Positions 1 to 4,996 of a stretch of 6,082 bases of DNA are shown here, one piece after another. How positions within the stretch are numbered: the first letter of the stretch is position 1; each line of letters opens with the position of its first letter. The translations under genes and the position numbers were made by a program. Source of the stretch: Acetobacteraceae bacterium (lineage in GTDB: Bacteria > Pseudomonadota > Alphaproteobacteria > Acetobacterales > Acetobacteraceae); contig CANFIE010000250.1 of the NCBI GenBank assembly GCA_947446625.1, positions 1 to 6,082 of the forward strand, written 5' to 3'. The notes beneath the pieces are model-generated. The model was given only the letters and a program-made list of their open reading frames with translations. It was not told where the DNA came from and searched no databases.

Positions 1-1502
1 TCTCGCCCGCTGATGACCGGCGCCTCGCCGCTGCCGGTCAGTGCCGCCAGCCCGCCCGTGGCTTCCAGCGTGCTGCCGAAGCTGGTCATGTCGCGTTCCG
101 GCCCATCCTCGCCCTGGCTGGAAATGCTGGCAATCACCAGGCGCGGAAAGCGCTGGCGCAGGAACTCTGCGCTCAGCCCAAACCCGGCCAGCACGCCGCG
201 CCGGTAATTCTCCACCAGCACATCGGCGCCTTCCAGCAGGCGCAGCAGCGCCTCGCGGCCCCGGGCGTCCTTCAGGTCGATGCAGACGCTCTGCTTGCCC
301 CGGTTGGTGAAGGCGAACCAGGCGGACTGGTTCCACCACGGCTCGCCGGGTTTTGAATTTTCGTTGTTGCGGAACGGGTCGGGCGCCGTCGGCCCTTCCA
401 CCTTGATGACCTCGGCCCCCATATCGAGCAGCACGGCCGAGGATGCCGCGCCGGCGGTCAGCCAGCCGAGATCCACCACCTTGATACCGGAAAGCGGCTT
501 TTCACGCGGCGTTGCTGGCTCGGGCGCGGCCTTGGCGCCGGGCTCGGGGGCCACGCGGGCGCCATTCCAGCCCAGCGGCAGCACCGGCATGCCATCGGCG
601 GCCACGAAGCCACGGGCGCCGTGCTGGCGGTCGCGCAGCAATTCGGCCGGGAACAGCACCGGCCCAATGGGAATGCGGCGCGGCTGGGCGTCGGCGGTAA
701 TCTCGGCGCGGGTCCGCGCCATGAACCAGGGGCCCAGCACCTCCAGCAGCGCGGCGCGGTTGGCGCGTCGGCCGGGGCGGTCCTTGAAGATCGGGTTGTC
801 CAGGCGCGGGTCGGCCACCATGGCGCGCATCGCCGGCCAATCCTTCTCCTGGTACACCAGGGCGATATGGCCATCCTTGCAGGGCACCGTGTACCAGTCG
901 GCCCGTGTGCCGCCCCGCATGGGCGAAGTTCCCAGCACCACCACGCTGGCCGCCACCTTCCAGTTCAGCCAGCAGCACACGTCGAACAGCGAGATTTCCA
1001 CCTGTTCCTCGCCGCCAGCGCGCAGCGCGGCCATCAGCGCGGTATTGGCGGCCAGGCCGGCGGCATAGGCGGCCTGGTGCCCGGCCAGGCGGGCGGGCGG
1101 GCCTTCGCTCTCACCCACAATGCCCAGCAGGCCGGACAGCGCCAGCAAGCCCAACTCGCTCAGAGCCGGGTCCTCGCCAGGGCCGAAATGCGACAGCCGC
1201 ACCTTCACTTGCGCCGAAACCCCGGCCAGCGCGCCGGTATCGCCAATGGCCACATCGAAATGGCCCTGGGCGTTGCCCGGCTGCTTCCCGGTGTTGAGAA
1301 AACGGTCCAGCGCCGAGCCACCGCCCGGCAGCATGGGCGCGAAGCCGGCCAGCGGCTCGCCACCCGGCGGCACCGGCCGCACCACCTCGGCGCCATAGGC
1401 GGCGCATAGCCGGGCGGCCATGGCGGCCGCCAATGCGTGCGGCACCTGGGCACAAAAGGCGCCCAGGTCCAGAATCCGCCTGCCGGCGAGTGGTGCGACC
1501 AC
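1..1502 (-). CDS. Tandem family III (CaiB/BaiF) CoA-transferase, first half degenerate (3' end outside window)
   Basis: The frame is open from 1502 to the window edge, giving 500 visible residues and no stop. Residues 1-315 form a shortened CaiB/BaiF domain: GRRILDLGAF at 7-16, AAYGAEVVRP at 34-43, EEQVEISLFD at 165-174 and ADWYTVPCKDGHIAL at 201-215. An Ala/Pro-rich linker (about 316-335) leads to a second, canonical domain: LSGIKVVDLGWLTAG, MGAEVIKVEG at 361-370, FTNRGKQSVCIDLKD at 398-412 and ADVLVENYRRGVL at 426-438. Family III enzymes move CoA between acids through an aspartyl intermediate. In the first half the expected Asp position is A145, and no Asp occurs from 112 to 173. The second half's Asp should lie just past the window edge. 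The GTG start at 1500-1502 is the first good start after an in-frame TGA at 1530-1532; AGGGGG lies nine bases upstream. It follows the crotonase stop by four bases. Confidence 0.9.
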   Translation of the reverse strand, partial: MVAPLAGRRILDLGAFCAQVPHALAAAMAARLCAAYGAEVVRPVPPGGEPLAGFAPMLPGGGSALDRFLNTGKQPGNAQGHFDVAIGDTGALAGVSAQVKVRLSHFGPGEDPALSELGLLALSGLLGIVGESEGPPARLAGHQAAYAAGLAANTALMAALRAGGEEQVEISLFDVCCWLNWKVAASVVVLGTSPMRGGTRADWYTVPCKDGHIALVYQEKDWPAMRAMVADPRLDNPIFKDRPGRRANRAALLEVLGPWFMARTRAEITADAQPRRIPIGPVLFPAELLRDRQHGARGFVAADGMPVLPLGWNGARVAPEPGAKAAPEPATPREKPLSGIKVVDLGWLTAGAASSAVLLDMGAEVIKVEGPTAPDPFRNNENSKPGEPWWNQSAWFAFTNRGKQSVCIDLKDARGREALLRLLEGADVLVENYRRGVLAGFGLSAEFLRQRFPRLVIASISSQGEDGPERDMTSFGSTLEATGGLAALTGSGEAPVISGR

Positions 1503-1506
1503 GCCC

Positions 1507-2286
1507 TTACGCCCCCTGGCCGGGGTTCTTCAGCCCGGCGGCAAAGCGGGCATTGCCCTCGGCCGCCGCCGTGGTCTGGCTCTTGATGGTGGTGTTGACC
1601 ATCTGGCCGTGGTCCATGGCGTCCTGCCAGTTGGTGATCACCTGCGGGATCTTGTCGAGCGCACGCTTGCTCTCGCGCAGCGCCACGGCGTCAAACGTCG
1701 CCACCTTCTGCGCCAGGGCGGCGGCGGTGGGCAGCAGGGCGTCCGGCTCCACGCATTGGTTCACCATGCCCCAGCGCTCGGCGGTGGCGCCGTCGATGCG
1801 GTTGGTGGTCAGCACCAGCCAGGCGGCCTGCTTGCGCGTCACGCCACTCAGCTGAATCGCCGGGCCGGCCATGCCGGGATAGGTGGCGAAGCCCATCTCG
1901 GGGCAGCCGATGCTCGCCTTGGTGCTGGCAATGGCCAGGTCGCACACATTGATGAGCGTGGCGCCGCCGCCCAGCGCCAGGCCATTCACGGCGGCGATGA
2001 AGATGGCGGGATGGGCGCGGATGGCCATGTTCACCGCAATCCATTCCTCGCCGGCGCCTTCGATGCCGGCGCGGCGGTCGGCCTCGCGCTCCTTCAGGTC
2101 CATGCCGGCGCAGAAGGCTACGCCCGTGCCGGTGAGGACGATGGCCTTCACCTTGCCCTTCAGGTCCTCAAAAGCGTTCAGCAGCCCCTGGCGCGTGGCG
2201 CGGTTCATGGCGTTGCGCTGCGGCTCGCGGTTCACCTGCAACTGGGCCCAGCCCTCATGCACGGTGATGATCAGTTCTTGCGTCAT
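1507..2286 (-). CDS. Enoyl-CoA hydratase/isomerase family protein (crotonase fold)
   Basis: A 259-residue crotonase-superfamily protein, the normal length for the family. It would act on an acyl-CoA thioester by hydration, isomerisation or a related enolate reaction. The oxyanion-hole segments are visible: AFCAGMDL at 57-64 and NGLALGGGATL at 101-111. Of the two catalytic glutamates of rat mitochondrial crotonase, the second is kept as E130 (GCPEMGF). The first position, 20 residues earlier, is T110. That spacing matches crotonase exactly, so the substitution looks real rather than an alignment artefact. Proteins with one glutamate include isomerases and other crotonase relatives, so simple hydratase annotation should be treated with caution. 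The ATG has an excellent GGAGGA seven bases upstream and follows the DUF35 stop by three bases. A role in the same acyl-CoA cassette is inferred from the packing. Confidence 0.92.
   Translation of the reverse strand: MTQELIITVHEGWAQLQVNREPQRNAMNRATRQGLLNAFEDLKGKVKAIVLTGTGVAFCAGMDLKEREADRRAGIEGAGEEWIAVNMAIRAHPAIFIAAVNGLALGGGATLINVCDLAIASTKASIGCPEMGFATYPGMAGPAIQLSGVTRKQAAWLVLTTNRIDGATAERWGMVNQCVEPDALLPTAAALAQKVATFDAVALRESKRALDKIPQVITNWQDAMDHGQMVNTTIKSQTTAAAEGNARFAAGLKNPGQGA
1512..1517 (-). promoter_or_regulatory. Ribosome binding site (AGGGGG) supporting the GTG start of the CoA-transferase
   Basis: AGGGGG lies nine bases before GTG at 1500-1502, inside the end of the crotonase gene. An in-frame stop at 1530-1532 limits how far upstream the gene could begin, and no ATG lies between that stop and the GTG. 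Confidence 0.55.
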
Positions 2287-2289
2287 GGC

Positions 2290-2700
2290 TTATTCCTCCG
2301 GCCCGAATTGCGGCAGCACCAAATCGCCCGGGCCACCGGGGAAGCGCACGGAAAGCTTCATGCCAATCTTGGCGTCATCCGGGTGCATGTCCCACAGGTT
2401 GGTCAGCATGAAGGGCCCTTCGGCCAGCTTCACCATGCCCACCAGGTAGGGCAGTTCGTCCTTCATGCCTTCGAAGTAGCTCTGGTGGAACACCACGAAG
2501 GACCACAGCTCGCCCTTGCCGGAAGCCTCAATCCACTCCCAGCGCGGCTTGCCGGTAAAGGGCGAGACCGGCGCGGGCGGGAAGAAGCACTGCCCGGTGT
2601 CCTGGCACTTCTGGATCAGCAGCTTGTCCTGCTTCGCCGCCTCCCAGAAGGGGCGGTTCCAATTGTCGATAAGCGGCTTCGGCCGGGTGTCGAGGCTCAT
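2290..2700 (-). CDS. DUF35 OB-fold protein (acyl-CoA-associated partner of the thiolase-like protein)
   Basis: A small 136-residue protein with the DUF35 layout: an N-terminal helix (about 10-30, IDNWNRPFWEAA), a rubredoxin-like zinc-ribbon region (about 30-52, KCQDTGQCFFPP), then an OB-fold starting near WIEASGKGELWSF and ending in FPGGPGDLVLPQF. DUF35 proteins typically bind a thiolase-fold partner and help hold the acyl-CoA or complete the active site. Adjacency here supports that role. The ribbon is degraded: C32 is kept, but the other usual cysteine positions read T35, S46 and T49, so it probably does not bind zinc. The ATG at 2698-2700 overlaps the thiolase-like stop (ATGA) and has GGAGGG upstream. 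The frame is open further upstream to another ATG near 2814, but that extension is arginine-rich, lies inside the previous gene and does not look like DUF35. Confidence 0.85.
   Translation of the reverse strand: MSLDTRPKPLIDNWNRPFWEAAKQDKLLIQKCQDTGQCFFPPAPVSPFTGKPRWEWIEASGKGELWSFVVFHQSYFEGMKDELPYLVGMVKLAEGPFMLTNLWDMHPDDAKIGMKLSVRFPGGPGDLVLPQFGPEE
2294..2299 (-). promoter_or_regulatory. Strong ribosome binding site (GGAGGA) for the crotonase gene
   Basis: GGAGGA sits seven bases before the ATG at 2284-2286 and overlaps the last codons of the DUF35 gene. It is the best Shine-Dalgarno match in the window and settles the crotonase start. Confidence 0.8.
2697..2700 (-). promoter_or_regulatory. 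ATGA overlap coupling the thiolase-like and DUF35 genes
   Basis: The minus-strand bases ATGA contain both the start of the DUF35 gene and the TGA of the thiolase-like gene. Such coupling is typical of subunits made in equal amounts and supports a heteromeric complex. Confidence 0.85.
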
Positions 2701-3836
2701 GCGGCCCTCCGCAGAATGGCGCTCTGGGCGATGTTGGTGGCGCAGATGTACTGCATGGCCTGCACGTTGGGGATTTGCCGCGCGCCGCAATCGTCGCGCA
2801 ACTGGCGCACGCATTCGGCGATGATGCCCCAGCCCTGCATGTAGCTATCGGAAAGGTGCCCGCCGCTGGTATTGGTCGGCCAGCGCCCGGTGCCCAGTTG
2901 CAAGGTGCCATCGCGCACAAAGTCGCCGCTCTCGCCCTGCTTGCAGAAGCCGAGCCCTTCCAGGCTGAACATCACCGTCGGCGAAAAGTTGTCGTAGATG
3001 CCGAGGCCCTGGATATCCTCGCGGCCAATGCCAGCGCGGTCATACACGCTGCGCGTGGCGCTGAGATTGCCGTACCAATAGTCATCCGGCGGGCTGCTGC
3101 GATAGGTGAAATTGTCCTGCCGGGCATAGCCGCTCAGCAGCACCGGCGGGCGCTTCAAATCCTTCGCCCGTTCGGCGGTCGTCAGAATCCAGGCCACCGC
3201 GCCGTCATTGATCAGGCAGTAATCCAGCAGTTGCAACGGCTCGCAGATCGGGCGCGAACGGTCATGGTCCAGCAGGCTGATCGGCCGGCCATGCATCACC
3301 GCATCCGGGTTCAGGCAGGCATGGTGGCGGAAGGCGGTGGCCACCGGGCCAAGGTCGGCATGCGTGGTGCCGAATTCATGCATATGCCGGCGCCACATCA
3401 TGGCGTGGATGGCGCCCGGGCTGGTCATGCCCCAGGGGCTCCATTGGCTGTCGCCGCCGCCGTAGCGCACGCGCACGCTGCGGCCATTGTTGCCGTACAC
3501 CAGCGCCACATACTTGGCCGCGCCGGAATACAGCGCCTGCGACGCCAGCGCCAAGGAAACACCCGAGAAGCGCCCCGCCGTTTCGGTCAGCAGGCAGAAT
3601 TGCGGATTGATGCCCATCGTCTCCGCGAAGCGTTCATAGCTTGGGATGCGGCTGACGATCAGGCCATCGATATCGCTCGGCTTCAGGCCGCAATCATCCA
3701 GCGCCATGTTCAGCGCTTCACAGCCCAGGCCATAGCTGTCGGACTCAGGGAAGCTGCCGTAGCGCGTGGTGCCGATGCCAGCGAAGGCGACCTTGTCGCG
3801 CATCGGCCAGGGGGTGGAAATAGCTGGGGCGTTCAA
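2697..3836 (-). CDS. Thiolase-fold protein of the SCP-x/Ltp2-like type, lacking the nucleophilic Cys (possible retro-aldolase)
   Basis: A 379-residue member of the thiolase superfamily, of the SCP-x/lipid-transfer-protein type. Family signs are the N-terminal VAFAGIGTTRYG, the central GVSLALASQAL helix with ALVYGNN, NDGAVAWILT at 210-219, YDNFSP at 281-286, and the C-terminal GGH loop at 325-327. In the nucleophile loop (TETAGRFSG, 84-92) the cysteine three residues before the glycine is replaced by R89, so classical thiolytic chemistry is unlikely. The ATGA overlap with a DUF35 gene matches known Ltp2-type aldolase pairs, which cleave beta-hydroxyacyl-CoA side chains by retro-aldol reaction. 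That role is inferred. The start chosen is TTG at 3834-3836, preceded by AAGGA at nine bases. No ATG or GTG lies between it and the upstream in-frame TGA at 3885-3887. The ATG at 3801-3803 (MRDKVAF) is the main alternative and would fit typical homolog N-termini, but it lacks a ribosome site. Confidence 0.87.
   Translation of the reverse strand: MNAPAISTPWPMRDKVAFAGIGTTRYGSFPESDSYGLGCEALNMALDDCGLKPSDIDGLIVSRIPSYERFAETMGINPQFCLLTETAGRFSGVSLALASQALYSGAAKYVALVYGNNGRSVRVRYGGGDSQWSPWGMTSPGAIHAMMWRRHMHEFGTTHADLGPVATAFRHHACLNPDAVMHGRPISLLDHDRSRPICEPLQLLDYCLINDGAVAWILTTAERAKDLKRPPVLLSGYARQDNFTYRSSPPDDYWYGNLSATRSVYDRAGIGREDIQGLGIYDNFSPTVMFSLEGLGFCKQGESGDFVRDGTLQLGTGRWPTNTSGGHLSDSYMQGWGIIAECVRQLRDDCGARQIPNVQAMQYICATNIAQSAILRRAA
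2705..2710 (-). promoter_or_regulatory. Ribosome binding site (GGAGGG) for the DUF35 gene
   Basis: GGAGGG lies within the last codons of the thiolase-like gene, four bases before the ATG at 2698-2700 (six from the GGAG core). It fixes the DUF35 start at the ATGA overlap rather than at the upstream in-frame ATG near 2814. Confidence 0.7.
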
Positions 3837-3884
3837 TGCGGCGCATCCTTGGACGGTTTCCGCCAGAATGCGCCGGTTCGCGGC
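3837..3884 (-). other. 48-base intergenic gap, largest in the window
   Basis: This gap separates the FHA-phosphatase stop from the thiolase-like start. I see the AAGGA ribosome site near its 3' end, but no strong GC hairpin followed by T residues and no convincing -35/-10 pair. It could be a simple operon spacer. It is also the only place in the window with room for a separate promoter for the acyl-CoA genes. Confidence 0.6.
3846..3850 (-). promoter_or_regulatory. Ribosome binding site (AAGGA) supporting the TTG start of the thiolase-like gene
   Basis: AAGGA lies nine bases before TTG at 3834-3836. The alternative ATG at 3801-3803 is preceded by pyrimidine-rich CCACCCCCTGGCCG with no such site, so this element favours the TTG start. 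Confidence 0.55.
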
Positions 3885-4994
3885 TCAGGTGAAGTCCAGC
3901 ACCAGGATGGAAACGTCATCCTCGAACGGCCCCATGCCGTTCACCGCGCGGGCGGCGCGCAACAGGCGCTCGGCCTCGCTCACGCCTGGCTCGGGCGCGG
4001 CGCGCAGCACGGGCTGGAAGTCGGCCAGCATCTGCTGCGTGCCATCCTGCCGGGTAATCTCAAACGCGCCGTCGCTGAACAGGAAAATCCGGCTGCCCGG
4101 CGGCACCGAGGCTTCGGCGCCGTCAAACGGCATGTCGGCCATGGCGCCGATCATCATGTTGCGCGTGGCCAGCGCCACCGGGTCCGGCCCGCCGCACAAA
4201 TAGGCCGGGTGATGCCCGGCCGAGGCATAGACCAGCCGGCGCGAGGCAGGATCAAACAGCCCGTACCACAGCGAAAAGCACAACCCGCCCTGCTGCTCCA
4301 TCTGGAACATGCCGTTCAGCGCCGCCAGCACGCCGCCGGCATCGTCCCAGGCCACGCCATTGGGCAGTGCGGTCTGCCGCAGCACGTTCAGCACCGAAAC
4401 CGCCAGCAAGGCGGAACCGGCACCATGCCCGGTCACGTCCAGCAGGTAGAACACAAACCGCCCATCCGGCAGGCGCTGATAGCCAAAGCCATCTCCCCCC
4501 AGGCTGGCCGAGGGCACGAAGCGCCAGTCGGTCCGCACCGGGCCATCGGCCAGCGGCGCCGGCAGGAGCGCCTGCACATAGTCGCTGGCGCGCTTCACCT
4601 CTTCCTCCAGCGCCACGGCGCGGGCCAGCAGGGCAGGGGTGCCGCTGCGATACACCAGCGTAAAACTGCCCAGGCCCACATGCGCGCCATCGGAAAGCGC
4701 CATGGGCGCCGTCAGCCGCCGGCCTTCCACATAAGTGCCATTGGTGGAACCCATATCGGTCAGCACCACCTGGCTGCCCTGCACCTGCAACAGGCAATGC
4801 TGGCGCGAAATCTCCGGCAGCGGCAGCACCAACTCGTTATCGGGCGTGCGGCCCACCTTCAGCGGCGCGGCCCCCAGCTTTACCTGGCGCATCGGCTTGC
4901 CGGGTTCATGCACCAGCAGCAGATGCGCCACCGTGGTGGCATCGGCCTCGGCCGCCGCCGGGCGCTGTACGCGGGTCGCGTCCGCGTCGTTCAT
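3885..4994 (-). CDS. FHA domain-PP2C/SpoIIE-type serine/threonine phosphatase fusion
   Basis: A 369-residue predicted soluble signalling protein; no signal peptide or membrane segment is seen. Residues about 36-115 form an FHA phosphothreonine-binding domain with its hallmark residues: GR at 48-49, SRQH at 63-66, and GSTNG at 82-86. A short helical linker (about 122-145, ending QALLP) leads into an RsbU/SpoIIE-like PPM phosphatase. All four metal-binding acid positions appear present: D168 in GGD, D186 in DVTGHG, D308 in FSDG, and D359/D360 in EDD. AGHHP is at 259-263. The usual GGDFYD motif reads GGDGFG here. Known relatives dephosphorylate anti-sigma-factor antagonists or act opposite Ser/Thr kinases, and the FHA domain would dock a phosphorylated partner. 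No kinase, STAS protein or anti-sigma factor lies in the window, so the target is unknown. The ATG overlaps the dehydrogenase stop (TGATG) and lacks a good Shine-Dalgarno sequence, suggesting translational coupling. Confidence 0.9.
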   Translation of the reverse strand: MNDADATRVQRPAAAEADATTVAHLLLVHEPGKPMRQVKLGAAPLKVGRTPDNELVLPLPEISRQHCLLQVQGSQVVLTDMGSTNGTYVEGRRLTAPMALSDGAHVGLGSFTLVYRSGTPALLARAVALEEEVKRASDYVQALLPAPLADGPVRTDWRFVPSASLGGDGFGYQRLPDGRFVFYLLDVTGHGAGSALLAVSVLNVLRQTALPNGVAWDDAGGVLAALNGMFQMEQQGGLCFSLWYGLFDPASRRLVYASAGHHPAYLCGGPDPVALATRNMMIGAMADMPFDGAEASVPPGSRIFLFSDGAFEITRQDGTQQMLADFQPVLRAAPEPGVSEAERLLRAARAVNGMGPFEDDVSILVLDFT

Positions 4995-4996
4995 CA
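4992..4996 (-). promoter_or_regulatory. TGATG stop/start overlap coupling frmA to the FHA-phosphatase gene
   Basis: On the minus strand these bases read TGATG: the TGA of the dehydrogenase and the ATG of the phosphatase share one A. The preceding bases (GGTTGTGGTGTACTG) hold no clear Shine-Dalgarno sequence, so the phosphatase probably depends on ribosomes finishing the dehydrogenase. Confidence 0.8.

Noticed and set aside
1087..1101. Short GCGGGCGGGCGGGCC-like run
   Set aside because: It is ordinary coding sequence for a Gly-Pro-Pro-Ala segment of the CoA-transferase and not part of a repeat array.
280..1409. Overlapping plus-strand open frames of 262 codons each (280-1068 and 621-1409)
   Set aside because: Both are opposite the CoA-transferase, whose minus-strand frame gives clear CaiB/BaiF motifs over 500 uninterrupted residues.
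458..1455. Minus-strand open frames of 80-160 codons within 458-1455 in other phases
   Set aside because: They are out-of-phase shadows of the CoA-transferase frame, with Arg/Pro/Ala-rich products and no motifs.
2701..2814. N-terminal extension of the DUF35 gene to an upstream ATG
   Set aside because: The added 38 residues are arginine-rich shadow translation of the thiolase-like gene. GGAGGG before the ATG at 2698-2700 and the ATGA overlap support the shorter form.
1420..2844. Plus-strand open frame of 474 codons
   Set aside because: It is antisense to the crotonase, DUF35 and the end of the thiolase-like gene, with low-complexity Gly/Ala/His composition and no family motif.
3837..3884. 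Possible terminator or promoter between the phosphatase and thiolase-like genes
   Set aside because: No stable hairpin with a T-run and no convincing -35/-10 pair could be seen by eye; too little evidence to call either.
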